From Bacteroidales bacterium (GTDB lineage: Bacteria; Bacteroidota; Bacteroidia; Bacteroidales; Marinilabiliaceae): 57,201 nucleotides of DNA. Shown here in pieces: positions 1 through 9,105 of this stretch. The stretch is from assembly GCA_022768325.1 (NCBI GenBank), contig JALEMI010000060.1, forward strand, positions 1-57,201, written 5' to 3'. The notes under the pieces are model-generated. The model was not told the DNA's origin. It did not search any database and saw only the letters and a program-made list of their open reading frames with translations. The position numbers were made by a program, and so were the translations under genes. The first letter of the stretch is position 1, and every line of letters begins with the position of its first letter.

Positions 1-480
1 TCTTTGGAAAGCGATGCGGTCGCCGCCTCCTGGGTAGAAGACGATGCCGCAATATGTGAAACCGTGTTTTTGGATGCAATGGCGCATGATGACGTTGTCG
101 GCGTGGGTGTCGATGCGCAGGTTGTTGGACTGAGAGGCGCAGAAGGCGATGATGGCGTCGAAAGCTCCGTGGAAAGAGGGGTCGGCTGCGACGCGATGGA
201 TGACCATATAGGGGTTGTCGTCGTCGAGCCATCCTGGGCCGGTGATGTTGGCGTAGTTTGGTTCGGGCGAGGGCATGAGTGTGAAGGTGGCGACGATTTG
301 CTGGTTGAGGGTGAGGACGTGGGCGTGGTGGGCGTTGATGTCGTCGGTCATGGTCTCGACGCTTGGGTATGTGTCGGGCCACTGCGTTGGGTTGCCTGTG
401 CGCCTCATTGTCTCGTGGGCGAGGTCGAGAATTTGCATGATACGCGGGAGGTCGTCTGTTGTTGCTTGTCTGATTTCCAT
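1..480 (-). CDS. GNAT family N-acetyltransferase (3' end cut by window edge)
   Basis: Translating the minus strand from the ATG at 480 gives 160 open codons to base 1 with no stop, so the C-terminus lies outside the window. The protein starts MEIRQATTDDLPRIMQI, the usual first strand and helix of GNAT acyl-CoA acetyltransferases. Near the visible end, NLRIDTHADN followed by a helix and KHGFTYCGI matches the last GNAT motif (acceptor loop, then the 'GF...G' strand). It would transfer an acetyl group from acetyl-CoA to an unknown amine. It lies downstream of the glycogen operon but beyond that operon's terminator hairpin (523-558), so it probably has its own promoter; TACATTCG (510-503, minus) is a one-mismatch -7 box. 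The family is fairly sure; the substrate is unknown. Confidence 0.85.
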   Translation of the reverse strand, partial: MEIRQATTDDLPRIMQILDLAHETMRRTGNPTQWPDTYPSVETMTDDINAHHAHVLTLNQQIVATFTLMPSPEPNYANITGPGWLDDDNPYMVIHRVAADPSFHGAFDAIIAFCASQSNNLRIDTHADNVIMRHCIQKHGFTYCGIVFYPGGGDRIAFQR

Positions 481-522
481 GATGTTGATAGGTGTTGTAT
501 GGCGAATGTACGATAAAAAGCA

Positions 523-558
523 GCGTCCCGCAAACCTTTGTGTTGGCTTGCGGGACGC
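523..558 (-). terminator. Intrinsic terminator of the glycogen operon
   Basis: A perfect 11-bp inverted repeat (GCGTCCCGCAA at 523-533, TTGCGGGACGC at 548-558) has a 14-nt loop. On the minus strand it is followed within 3 nt by a run of five T, as expected for termination of the transcript ending with the phosphorylase gene. Confidence 0.85.
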
Positions 559-619
559 ATTATCGTAATGTGCTTATGCGGCGGCTTTGCTTAAGCGGCA
601 GACATAAGCAGAGGGTTCA

Positions 620-3163
620 TTAGATCCACTTGAGCAAGGGGAAGTCCTGCTTGTGGGGGAGGAGCGGGTTGGAGGGGAAGATACGGAGGCCGAAGCGGAA
701 GACACCCGGGTAGTTGAGGGAGAGGGACACCTTGTAGGTGACCTGTGAACCGTTGCGCTCAACTACGGTGAATGGCTCAGCGTGAACGACCTTCATGTTG
801 TTCTCGTCGTCGCCGCTTGCGAAGACCATCTCGAGGCCGAGGTCGATGTCGGGATCAACCTTGTCGAGAGTGACTGCGATTGGGTAGGTCTCGCCGATGC
901 CGAGTTGCTCCTTGGCGATGTCGGGCATATCGACGTTGATGATGCGGATTTGATCCCAGATGTTGCGCACCTTGTTCTCCCACGAGGCGAGGTCGCGAGC
1001 AGCCTTGTAGTCGTCGGCGACGAGCTTGGCGACGCGGGTGGCCTGAGGGATGTAGAAGCGGTTGAGGTAGTCCGTGATCATGCGCTTGGTGGTGAACTCG
1101 GGCGCGATTTGGCAGAGCGAGTTCTTGATGACCTGAATCCAACGGTGGGGGATTTCATCCTGCTGGTCGTAGTAGAGAGGGATGATCTCCTGCTCGAGCA
1201 TATAGTAGATGGTTGTAGCGTCGAGCTCGTCCTGGTACCTGTTGTCCTGGTAAGTCTGCTTGTCGGTGAGGGCCCAGCCGGCACCCTTCTTGTAGCCTTC
1301 GTACCACCAGCCGTCGAGGACGGAGAAGTTGACGACGCCGTTGAGCTCAGCCTTCTGACCGGACGTGCCGGAAGCTTCGAGAGGACGGGTAGGCATGTTC
1401 ATCCAGATGTCGACACCACTCACGAGGCGGTGTGCCAGCTCCATGTCGTAGTTCTCGAGGAAGACAATCTTGCCGATGAACTCGGGGCGGTGTGAGATCT
1501 CAACAATGTTCTTGATGAGGTTTTGACCACCTTGGTCGGCAGGGTGAGCCTTGCCAGCGAAGACGAACTGGACGGGACGTTCGGGGTTGTTGACGATACG
1601 AGAGAGACGCTCGAGGTCTGTGAAGAGGAGGTGAGCTCTCTTGTAGGTTGCGAAGCGGCGAGCGAAGCCGATGGTGAGCGCATTGGGGTTGATACCCTCC
1701 ATGACGTCGAGCGCGCGGCTTGGGTCGTTGGTGGAGTAGAGGGTCTGCTTCTTGCAGGTCTGGATGTAGTCGTAGAGCTTCTTCTTGAGAGCCTTGCGGA
1801 CATCCCAGATTGCGGCATCGTCGACGCTTTGGATTTTCTCCCAGTATGCTTTGTTGGAAACGTCTTTAAGAAGTTCGGAATCGAGGTACTTCTTGTTGAA
1901 GCGTTGCATCTCGCTGGAGGTCCAGGTGCCGTAGTGGACACCGTTGGTGACGTAGCTGATGTGGAGCTCGTCGGCGGTGAAGCCGGGCCAGAGGTGCTTG
2001 AACATGCTCTTGGAGACCTCGCCGTGGAGCCAGCTGACGCCGTTCATCTCCTGAGAGGTGTATGCGGCGAGGACGCTCATGGAGAACTTACCGTCGTTCT
2101 CGCGGCCGAGCTGCATGAACTGCTGCCAAGAGATGCCGAGAAGCTCTGGGACGTGGCCAAGATACTTGCCGATGAGGCTCTCGTCGAACTTGTCGTGACC
2201 TGCGGGGACGGGGGTGTGGGTTGTGAAGAGCGAGGAAGCCCTGACAACCTCAAGAGCCTCCTTGAAGGAGAGACCCTTGTCGGTGAGGTCGATGAGACGT
2301 TGGATGTTGAGGAGCGCAGCGTGGCCCTCGTTGCAGTGGTAGATGTCGCTCTTTACGCCGAGGGCATTGAGGAGGCGGACACCGCCCATGCCGAGGATAA
2401 TCTCCTGCTTGATGCGGTTCTCCCAGTCGCCGCCGTAGAGGGCGTGGGTGAGAGTGCGGTCCTCAGCGTTGTTGAGAGGATGGTCGGCATCGAGGAGGTA
2501 GAGGCTGATTCGTCCGACATTGACCCTCCAGACCTTGAGCTGAACCTGACGGCCGGGGAAGTTGATGGGGACGTAGAGCTGCTTGCCGTCGGCAGTGCGG
2601 ACCTCGTCGACGGGGAGGCTTTGGAAGTTCTGAGCCTCGTAGATGGCTTGTTGCTCGCCGTTGATGGAGAGGCTCTGCTTGAAGTAGCCGTAGCGATAGA
2701 GGAGACCGATGGCGGTCATGTTGACGCGGCTGTCGGAGGCCTCCTTGAGGTAGTCGCCTGCGAGGATGCCGAGACCGCCGGAGTAGATTTTGAGGATGTT
2801 GGCGAGACCGTATTCCATGCTGAAGTAAGCGATGGAAGGCTCGTAGGCGAAAGGCTGCTCGAGGTAGGCCTTGAACTTGGCGTAGATGGCGTCAAGACGG
2901 GAGACGAAATCTGCGTTTTTGGCGAGTTCATTGAGTCTGACGTAAGAGACCCTTTCGAGGAGGAGGATAGGGTTCTTCTCTACCTGATGCCAAAGCTCGG
3001 TGTCGATTTCGTTGAAAAGCTCAGTGGCTTCGTAGTTCCACACCCACCAGATGTTGCGAGAGAGCTCGTGGAGGCAAGCCAGCTCCTTTGGGAGTTTGGA
3101 CTTGACGATGATAGACTTCCACATGGGCTCTGCAGAAGGTGCGAAGTTTTGCTTGATGTCCAT
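620..3163 (-). CDS. glgP: Alpha-glucan (glycogen) phosphorylase, GT35
   Basis: The enzyme degrades alpha-1,4-glucan with phosphate, releasing glucose-1-phosphate in the cytoplasm. The start is set at the ATG at 3163 (MDIKQNF, 847 aa); an in-frame ATG at 3217 would add an 18-residue low-complexity extension. Residues ~15-110 form the N-terminal region seen in the short Thermotoga-type phosphorylases (DUF3417-like). The pyridoxal-phosphate site EASGTSGQKAELNG is present with Lys604 as the cofactor lysine, and HNEGHAAL-type phosphorylase sequence appears as YHCNEGHAAL. It is the last gene of a co-directional glycogen operon (debranching enzyme, GT4, GH57), separated from GH57 by 149 bp without a clear promoter, and is followed by a strong terminator. 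No truncation is seen. Confidence 0.95.
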   Translation of the reverse strand: MDIKQNFAPSAEPMWKSIIVKSKLPKELACLHELSRNIWWVWNYEATELFNEIDTELWHQVEKNPILLLERVSYVRLNELAKNADFVSRLDAIYAKFKAYLEQPFAYEPSIAYFSMEYGLANILKIYSGGLGILAGDYLKEASDSRVNMTAIGLLYRYGYFKQSLSINGEQQAIYEAQNFQSLPVDEVRTADGKQLYVPINFPGRQVQLKVWRVNVGRISLYLLDADHPLNNAEDRTLTHALYGGDWENRIKQEIILGMGGVRLLNALGVKSDIYHCNEGHAALLNIQRLIDLTDKGLSFKEALEVVRASSLFTTHTPVPAGHDKFDESLIGKYLGHVPELLGISWQQFMQLGRENDGKFSMSVLAAYTSQEMNGVSWLHGEVSKSMFKHLWPGFTADELHISYVTNGVHYGTWTSSEMQRFNKKYLDSELLKDVSNKAYWEKIQSVDDAAIWDVRKALKKKLYDYIQTCKKQTLYSTNDPSRALDVMEGINPNALTIGFARRFATYKRAHLLFTDLERLSRIVNNPERPVQFVFAGKAHPADQGGQNLIKNIVEISHRPEFIGKIVFLENYDMELAHRLVSGVDIWMNMPTRPLEASGTSGQKAELNGVVNFSVLDGWWYEGYKKGAGWALTDKQTYQDNRYQDELDATTIYYMLEQEIIPLYYDQQDEIPHRWIQVIKNSLCQIAPEFTTKRMITDYLNRFYIPQATRVAKLVADDYKAARDLASWENKVRNIWDQIRIINVDMPDIAKEQLGIGETYPIAVTLDKVDPDIDLGLEMVFASGDDENNMKVVHAEPFTVVERNGSQVTYKVSLSLNYPGVFRFGLRIFPSNPLLPHKQDFPLLKWI

Positions 3164-3312
3164 TGTCGTTTTTCTTGATTGGTTTTGTGAGAGGCTCAAA
3201 GAATGTGATTTGCGCAAATGGGGAGTTATTTTTATACAGGCTTGTACGAAATGTTTAACAGCCGGTTTGCGAATTCACGTTTGTTGGCGCAGTTTTAGAG
3301 GTTATTGTGGTT

Positions 3313-4725
3313 TTATTCTTTGGGGTCGGATTTCTTACGGCAGGTGCGTTTAGCCGGTTTCTTCTCGGCAGCCGCGGTGTCGTCGGAAGCGGCTGCGGCC
3401 TTGCGGCGGGCAGGGGCTTTCTTGGCGGCAGCTGGCTCAACGCCAGCCTTGACGAGTTGCTTCTTGAGAGAAGAGATCTCGTTTTGGAGGAGGTCGTTCT
3501 CAGCTTTGAGTGTCTTGACCTCGTTGTTCTCCGTGGTGGGTACAGCGTGGCGGAGACGCTCGGCGAAGTCGCTGAGGATGTTCATGTAGTTGATGAACGC
3601 CTCGTAGGGGGTTGGGTAGGGCGACTGGTAGGTGTGGGAGGCGCCGTTGGCGAAGAACTTGGTACCCATGAAGTAGAAGTTCTCGGTGGCCTGGAGGTAT
3701 TCCCAGTCTTTGAGGATTGTCTGGTCGTTGCACTGAGCTACGAGAGGGGTGAGGGCGTAGAGCTTATCGACGGCCTCTTGCTGCATCTCGTTGCCGAGCC
3801 ATGCCGTAAGGTCGCGCTCCTCGTCGACCCAGCTTGTTGGGGTGGGGACGTTGATGGCGGACTTGGGCTGGAGCTTTTGTGCTGCTTGGCTTGGTGTGGT
3901 GAAGGCGTAGTTCTTGTCTTCGAGGAGGACGGCGGGGAGAGCCTTAAGGAACTCTATGATGCCGGACTCTGCGGAGTGGACAGCGCCGAAGGTCTCGTAG
4001 TCCATGAAGAGGTTGATTACTTCCTCTGCATTGTCGAGGCCGTCGAGCCAGCTTTTGAACTTTTGCGCCGTGAGAGGCCACTCGCCCCAGCCTTGGTTGG
4101 AGAAGCGGAGCGCGATGTCGTCGCTGAGGTGGTAGTTGCGAGCGAGGACCTTGAGGTGCGGGTCGATGGCGTTGCAATAGAGATAGTCGGGGCTCTTCCA
4201 TCCGAGGGTTTGCTTAGCACCCTCGGCGAGCATAACCTTGAAGCCCATTGCGGACACAGCCTCGCCGATTTGGTCGGAGTAGATGAGCTGGGTATTGCGG
4301 AAAGCCGTAGGCGTTTGGCCGAACGTATCCTCGATGGTCTTGACGTGGGCAGCTACTTGACGCTTGAACTCCTCGACATCGCGGACTGAGGCGAGAGAGC
4401 TGGCGTAGGTCTCGGCGAGGAACTCTACTCCGCCGGTCTTGGCCATGGTCTTGAAGCTGTCGATGACCTCGGGGGCGTAGACCTTGAACTGGTCGATGAG
4501 GGTGCCGCTGATGGAGAAAGCGACGCTGAACTTGCCTTTGAACTGTTTGAGCAGGTCGGTGAGGACCTTATTTGTGGGGAGGTAGCAGGTATGGGCGAGC
4601 TTATTGATATTGCTCTCGTTGGCGTAGTCGTCGTAGTAATAGTGGTCGTTGCCGATGTCGAAGAATCTGTATCGGCGCAGCCTAACTGGTTGATGGAGCT
4701 GGAAGTATAAGCAAATTTTCTTCAT
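3313..4725 (-). CDS. GH57 family alpha-glucan hydrolase/transferase with basic tail
   Basis: A 470-residue cytoplasmic protein (no signal peptide). GH57 signatures are visible: His11-Gln12-Pro13 in the first strand, the nucleophile Glu105 in EFLAETY, and the acid Asp242 in FMDYETFG. GH57 enzymes include alpha-amylases and 4-alpha-glucanotransferases acting on alpha-1,4-glucans; which reaction applies here cannot be told. After the catalytic part, residues ~400-427 form a heptad-like coiled coil (VKTLKAENDLLQNEISSLKK), and residues ~428-470 are a Lys/Ala/Pro/Arg-rich tail like a histone H1 tail, which is unusual for an enzyme. It lies 51 bp downstream of the GT4 gene and 149 bp upstream of glgP in the glycogen operon. 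Confidence 0.92.
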   Translation of the reverse strand: MKKICLYFQLHQPVRLRRYRFFDIGNDHYYYDDYANESNINKLAHTCYLPTNKVLTDLLKQFKGKFSVAFSISGTLIDQFKVYAPEVIDSFKTMAKTGGVEFLAETYASSLASVRDVEEFKRQVAAHVKTIEDTFGQTPTAFRNTQLIYSDQIGEAVSAMGFKVMLAEGAKQTLGWKSPDYLYCNAIDPHLKVLARNYHLSDDIALRFSNQGWGEWPLTAQKFKSWLDGLDNAEEVINLFMDYETFGAVHSAESGIIEFLKALPAVLLEDKNYAFTTPSQAAQKLQPKSAINVPTPTSWVDEERDLTAWLGNEMQQEAVDKLYALTPLVAQCNDQTILKDWEYLQATENFYFMGTKFFANGASHTYQSPYPTPYEAFINYMNILSDFAERLRHAVPTTENNEVKTLKAENDLLQNEISSLKKQLVKAGVEPAAAKKAPARRKAAAASDDTAAAEKKPAKRTCRKKSDPKE

Positions 4726-4776
4726 TGTCTTAGATTTCTTTGATTGGTATGGTTGCCTTCGGGGGAATGGCTGCGC

Positions 4777-6066
4777 TTAGCGAACCACCGAGTCGTAAAC
4801 TTTTTTGATTTGTCTTGCGGAGTTCTCCCATTTGAGGGAGTCGACCTCTTCTTTGCCGTATTTGGCGAACATCTTGCCGAGCGAGGGGTAGTTGAGGACG
4901 CCGTAGATGGCATCGGCCATGGCGTCGACATCCCAGAAATCGGTCTTGATGGCGTAAGTCAGGATCTCAGCTACACCGCTTTGGTACGAGATGAGGACAG
5001 GGACATTGCTCTGCATAGCTTCGAGAGGGGAGATGCCGAATGGTTCGGATACGGAGGGCATGACATAGAGGTCGCTCATGCGGAGCATGGAGTAGACGTC
5101 TTGTCCGCGGAGGAAGCCGGTGAAGCTGAACTTGTCCATGATTTTGAGGCTTGCGGCCCGTCGGACCATCTTCTCCATCATGTCGCCGTTTCCTGCCATG
5201 ACGAAACGGACATTGTTCATCTTTTGCAGAACCTTGTTTGCGGCCTCGATGAAGAACTCGGGGCCTTTTTGCATCGTGATACGTCCGAGGAAAGTGACGA
5301 TCTTCTCGTCGAGGCCCTTGTTGACGAAGTTGTTGTAGTCGCTTCGGATTGGGTCGACGGCGTTGTAGACCGTGATGACTTTCTCGGCGGGGATACCGTA
5401 CTTTTCGATAACGGTATTGCGGGTGAGGTTGGAGACGGTGATAATCTTATCGGCGGCCTCCATGCCTCGTTTCTCGATGTCGAAGACAACGGGGTTGACG
5501 CGTCCGCCCGAGCGGTCGAAGTCTGTGGCGTGGACGTGGATAACGAGAGGTTTGCCTGTGGCCTCCTTAGCGGCGATGCCGGCGGGGTAGGTGAGCCAGT
5601 CGTGGGCGTGGATGACGTCGAAAGAGTTCTCTTGAGCGATAACGTTACCGATGATGGCGTAGTTACGGATCTCCTGCATCAGTTGGTTGCCGTATCCGCC
5701 GGAGAAGTGGAACTTACCTTCGTCGTCGGTTTGGAAATATTTGAAGCCGTCACCGACGTTGAGTGTTTGAAGCTTGTAGTATTCGTCGGGGTCGGTATAG
5801 GGGACGAGTTTTGACTCAACCTCGATGTAGTCGAGCTGTTTGGACTGGTGTGCGTAGCGTATTTTTTTGTTGCAGATAGATACGTTGTTGGCTCCGATGA
5901 TGTCCTCAACCTTGCTTTTGTCTTCGTCGCCGAAAGCTTTAGGGACGACGAAGAGGACCTTGAGGTCTGGGATGGTAGCGAGTCCTCGGGTAATGCCGTA
6001 GCAAGCCGTACCGAGGCCACCGCTGATGTGGGGTGGAAACTCCCATCCGAACATTAGTACTTTCAT
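4777..6066 (-). CDS. GT4 glycosyltransferase, glycogen-synthase-like
   Basis: 429 residues with a GT-B fold. The N-terminus MKVLMFGWEFPPHISGGLG holds the glycine-rich nucleotide-sugar site typical of glycogen/starch synthase-like GT4 enzymes. The C-terminal half contains VTFLGRITMQKGPEFFIEA and the donor-binding E-x7-E motif (SEPFGISPLEAM). It likely elongates alpha-glucan from a nucleotide sugar in the cytoplasm; it is the only synthase candidate in an operon otherwise made of degrading enzymes, and no glgB or glgC is in the window. The gene begins only 8 bp after the debranching-enzyme stop codon, indicating tight co-transcription. The exact donor (UDP- or ADP-glucose) cannot be read from sequence. 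Confidence 0.88.
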   Translation of the reverse strand: MKVLMFGWEFPPHISGGLGTACYGITRGLATIPDLKVLFVVPKAFGDEDKSKVEDIIGANNVSICNKKIRYAHQSKQLDYIEVESKLVPYTDPDEYYKLQTLNVGDGFKYFQTDDEGKFHFSGGYGNQLMQEIRNYAIIGNVIAQENSFDVIHAHDWLTYPAGIAAKEATGKPLVIHVHATDFDRSGGRVNPVVFDIEKRGMEAADKIITVSNLTRNTVIEKYGIPAEKVITVYNAVDPIRSDYNNFVNKGLDEKIVTFLGRITMQKGPEFFIEAANKVLQKMNNVRFVMAGNGDMMEKMVRRAASLKIMDKFSFTGFLRGQDVYSMLRMSDLYVMPSVSEPFGISPLEAMQSNVPVLISYQSGVAEILTYAIKTDFWDVDAMADAIYGVLNYPSLGKMFAKYGKEEVDSLKWENSARQIKKVYDSVVR

Positions 6067-6074
6067 GAGTGTGT

Positions 6075-8003
6075 TTATTTTGGTTCAACGAGTTTTATAA
6101 GTTTTAGTACTGCTGCTACGCTGGTTGCCATGGATATGCATCCATTGCTTCTGTATGGAGGATTTCCGTTGTAGTTCTCGCTGATGGAGCCGATGCCGTG
6201 CTCTTTGATGACCTCTTCGAAGCCTTCGGTGATGCGTCGGAGCTGTGCGATGCAAGAGTTCTTGTGGACTGCGAGGAGCGCGTCGGCGTAGAAGGAGAGG
6301 AGCCAGGGGTAGGCTGTGCCTTGGTGAGCGCAGATGGCTCTTTCGTCCTCATTGCCAGTTACTGCGCCGTGGTACTCTTCGCTTTCTGGGGAGAGGGTTC
6401 GGAGACCGTAGGGGGTGAGGAGTTTGGACGTTGCCTGATCTACAATATTCTTCTTTTGCTCGCGAGAGAGCGGGGAGTGCTTGAGTCCGGCGGCGATGAT
6501 TTGGTTGGCTCTGAGTTTGGGCGACTTGTAGACACCATCGGTGCGGTCGTAGAGCGTTCCGTCGGGTTTGAGGAAATTGGCGAGGAAAGAGGCGCCGACT
6601 TGTTCGAGTCTGGGCTTCCAGGTGTTGATGAAATCGGAATCCTTCTTAGCCTCGGCTACTTCGAGAGTTGTGGCTATGGCGTTGTACCAGAGGGCGTTGA
6701 CCTCGACAGTGCAACCGTAGCGGGGCGTCACCATGTGGCCATAGCTTGTTTGAGCATTCATCCACTGCTGCGGGTGGCCCTCGTTGCGGGCGTAGATGAG
6801 GCCGTCGTCTTGGCGGTGCATCTTGCCTGGGACACCTGTCCAGTAGTGCTCGAGGAGCTGCTTCATGGTGTCGTAGTACTCCGCCTTGTCGAACTTATCG
6901 TCGCGGAAACGCTCCATCTCGTTGAGGCAGCGGAAGAACCAGAGGGGGATGTCGATTGAGGTGTTGTTGGTGGAGGCCTGCTCGATGTAGAGCCTGCGGA
7001 GGTTGGGGAGGCTGGTGCGGAGAATCTCGTCGAAGGGCTTCAGGTCCTTTTGGAAGAGCGAGAGGCCGGGGAGGGCGAGGAACGTATCGCGGAGCTGTGG
7101 CTTCTTCCAGTGGAAGCCGGCCTTAAGCATGAGCTGGCCGTCGACCTCCTTCTCTGTGAACTGCTGCGCGGCATTGACGAGGACGCTCTTGAGAGAATCC
7201 TTTGCCGTGCGCTTCTTCTCCTCGCGGGTGAACTTGGCTTTGAGGACCTTGGTATTGGTGGGTTCGAGCGAAGCGGAGATTACGACAGACTCGCCCTCTT
7301 CGAGTTGGAGCTCAAAGAAGCCTGGGACGTAGATGTCCTCAGTATCGTCATAGCCACGGAATTTCTCGCGGAGATATTCGACGCCTCGGTACCAATCGGG
7401 CATGGCGACGAACTCCATGGGCTTGCTTGCTTGAATATAGAGGCTTGGGAAGCCCTTGTAGAGGCAGAAGGAAGCGCCTCCGTCGACAATATTATAGTGG
7501 GTGTCGACACCCATATTCTCGTGCGTAAGCTGATGGACGCTGCGGAAGGGGAGGAAGGGGCGGAGCTTCATCGTGAACTTCTCCGGGGACTCGACCACCG
7601 TATAGCGGATTAGCGTTTGATTCTCATTCTCGGAGAGGATGAACTGCTTACGGAGGACGGTGGAGCCGACCCTGTATGTCATAGTGGTGGAAGGGGAGGT
7701 CTCGAAGCCCGTGAGGTACTTATGGCCTTTGGGCTCGAAGAAATCGCCTTTATATTCTTGGACACCGAGATTGTAGGGCTTATCGCCCGTGGAGATGCTG
7801 CATTGCAGCGAGGACAGCATGACATAGCTTTCGCCACCGAACTCGTTAAGAGGGCATACGAGCAGGCCGTGGTACTTCCTTGTGTTGCAACCGATAATTG
7901 TGGTGCTGAGGTAGGCGCCAGCCCTGTTGGTCTGCAGGATTTCTTTGAAAAGCGAGTACTCCAGGTTAGGGAGTAGTTTGCTGTCGAATTGAATGTACTT
8001 CAT
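6075..8003 (-). CDS. Glycogen debranching enzyme (amylo-alpha-1,6-glucosidase)
   Basis: 642 residues from the ATG at 8003 (MKYIQFDSKLL); an in-frame ATG at 8024 would add seven residues. The N-terminal part carries the family's TNRAGAYLSTTIIGCNTRKYHGLL stretch (GDE N-terminal beta domain, family GH133), and the C-terminal half is an (alpha/alpha)6 barrel with DDGLIYARNEGHPQQWMNAQ and GTAYPWLLSFYADAL. It hydrolyses alpha-1,6 branch points of glycogen in the cytoplasm. It is the first gene of the operon that continues with GT4, GH57 and glgP. The upstream region (8004-8233) would be an unusually long leader if the promoter at 8234-8241 is correct. No damaged motif is seen. Confidence 0.93.
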   Translation of the reverse strand: MKYIQFDSKLLPNLEYSLFKEILQTNRAGAYLSTTIIGCNTRKYHGLLVCPLNEFGGESYVMLSSLQCSISTGDKPYNLGVQEYKGDFFEPKGHKYLTGFETSPSTTMTYRVGSTVLRKQFILSENENQTLIRYTVVESPEKFTMKLRPFLPFRSVHQLTHENMGVDTHYNIVDGGASFCLYKGFPSLYIQASKPMEFVAMPDWYRGVEYLREKFRGYDDTEDIYVPGFFELQLEEGESVVISASLEPTNTKVLKAKFTREEKKRTAKDSLKSVLVNAAQQFTEKEVDGQLMLKAGFHWKKPQLRDTFLALPGLSLFQKDLKPFDEILRTSLPNLRRLYIEQASTNNTSIDIPLWFFRCLNEMERFRDDKFDKAEYYDTMKQLLEHYWTGVPGKMHRQDDGLIYARNEGHPQQWMNAQTSYGHMVTPRYGCTVEVNALWYNAIATTLEVAEAKKDSDFINTWKPRLEQVGASFLANFLKPDGTLYDRTDGVYKSPKLRANQIIAAGLKHSPLSREQKKNIVDQATSKLLTPYGLRTLSPESEEYHGAVTGNEDERAICAHQGTAYPWLLSFYADALLAVHKNSCIAQLRRITEGFEEVIKEHGIGSISENYNGNPPYRSNGCISMATSVAAVLKLIKLVEPK

Positions 8004-8233
8004 ATTCTGAGTTGTTCTTTTCAATAAGTTGGGTTAACTGCTGGAGAAGCGCGAACCGTGGTGAGCCATTGTGGCGGACTGCGCTTTTGGAGAGGGGGAG
8101 GGTCGATACGTACGATGGTGGGCGTTAGACCCTGAAAATGCGCGCAGTGAGCGAGTGAACTCAGTTGTGTGTCGTCTTCGTGGCAGAAATTTGGCGCTGT
8201 TGTCTGTTGTCTATGATTTTTCCACCCTTGACG

Positions 8234-8241
8234 CAAACATA
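8234..8241 (-). promoter_or_regulatory. Candidate promoter of the glycogen operon (-7 box)
   Basis: On the minus strand TATGTTTG exactly fits the Bacteroidota -7 consensus TAnnTTTG; a T-rich stretch (8257-8261) lies about where a -33 element should be but is not TTTG. Transcription would start near 8228, giving a leader of about 225 nt before the debranching-enzyme ATG. I see no other gene in 8004-8447. Confidence 0.45.
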
Positions 8242-8376
8242 GTTTTTTTTTACGAGAAAAACGTTTGTTTTGGGGACTTTCGGCTGTTGCGTTAAGATGA
8301 TTTTGGAAAGAGGTTTAAATTAACAACAGGGTATTGGTGAAAAGCCGAAATTTTTAACGCCGGAGGATAAACGCTG

Positions 8377-8417
8377 AACGGGGGCGCCACGTCGGAAAGA
8401 GTGGCGTCCCCCGTTCG
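8377..8417 (-). terminator. Terminator hairpin of the small exported-protein gene
   Basis: The arms GAACGGGGGCGCCAC (8377-8391) and GTGGCGTCCCCCGTTC (8402-8417) pair over 15 bp with one bulged base and a 10-nt loop. It sits 30 bp past the stop of the minus-strand gene 8448-9050. A T-run after the stem is weak, so it may also act as a transcript-end stabiliser. Confidence 0.7.
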
Positions 8418-8447
8418 GTGCGGAGTTGACATATCATTGTCGACTTT

Positions 8448-9050
8448 TTATTTGGCGAGTTGGTTTGCAACGATGTGTTTTTGCCACTCGCCGTCTTCCT
8501 CCCAAGTGTAGCTGACGGTTTGGCTAATCTTGTTGTCGGAGTATTGGTACTCCTCCTTTTGAAGGCCCTTACGGTTGCCGTTGTCGTAGATGTAGGTGGC
8601 GTTCATGACGAGCTTGCCGTTGGCGTCGAAGACGATGTCGTTGAGGAGGCCATTGTCCTCGCTAAGGTCGTCGGTGTTGAGCTCGGCCTGCGTTGCCCAC
8701 TTGCCGTTGGGAGCGGCGTACTCGATGCGTGCGAGGATGAGAGTGCCTTCGACATTGGTGTAGGTGCTCATTGTCGTAGCGACCCATTGACCGTCTTGCT
8801 TGCTGAACGTGGCGGTCTTGACGCTGTCGCCCTCGTAGGTTGTTTGCTTCATCATGGTCTCCTCCCACTGCTTGCCGTTGGTGGTGAGGGTGATTTGGTT
8901 GACTGGTCGGCCGGCGGCATCGTGCGTGACGATGGTCTTGCCGATCATTATGTCGTTGTTGAGCGAGTTCGTGTTTGTTGCTTTGTCGTAAGCCAGAGCC
9001 GCGATTACGATTGCAGCGGCTGTGAGAAATGTTACTGCCAAAGTTTTCAT
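8448..9050 (-). CDS. Small exported protein, DUF3836-like
   Basis: 200 residues from the ATG at 9050; the longer reading (ATG at 9119) would put 23 polar residues before the signal peptide and is rejected. MKTLAVTFLTAAAIVIAALA is a signal peptide or N-terminal anchor. The rest is a series of short beta-hairpin-like units of the type 'H/YDAAGRPVNQITLTTNGKQW', 'TFSKQDGQWVATTMSTYTN', 'VFDANGKLVMNATYIYDNGN', which resembles the Bacteroidales DUF3836 family of small secreted proteins of unknown role. Family membership is a tentative match by eye. The upstream region carries a good -7 box and four phased repeats (9191-9272), so the gene appears regulated. No function is assigned. Confidence 0.8.
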   Translation of the reverse strand: MKTLAVTFLTAAAIVIAALAYDKATNTNSLNNDIMIGKTIVTHDAAGRPVNQITLTTNGKQWEETMMKQTTYEGDSVKTATFSKQDGQWVATTMSTYTNVEGTLILARIEYAAPNGKWATQAELNTDDLSEDNGLLNDIVFDANGKLVMNATYIYDNGNRKGLQKEEYQYSDNKISQTVSYTWEEDGEWQKHIVANQLAK

Positions 9051-9097
9051 TGAAGTATGATTTTTTGTGCTGGTTAGAGCGTTGGGGGTTTTCGATT

Positions 9098-9105
9098 CAA
9101 AGTTA
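9098..9105 (-). promoter_or_regulatory. Promoter (-7 box) of the exported-protein gene
   Basis: TAACTTTG on the minus strand exactly matches TAnnTTTG. It would start transcription near 9092, about 42 nt before the ATG at 9050. No clear TTTG is found at the -33 position, which is compatible with a promoter that depends on an activator bound at 9191-9272. Confidence 0.6.

Noticed and set aside
1523-3178. 551-codon plus-strand open frame inside glgP
   Set aside because: Antisense shadow of the phosphorylase, with a Val/Glu/Asp/Leu-rich composition typical of such shadows.
3307-4389. 360-codon plus-strand open frame inside the GH57 gene
   Set aside because: Antisense shadow of a gene with intact catalytic motifs.
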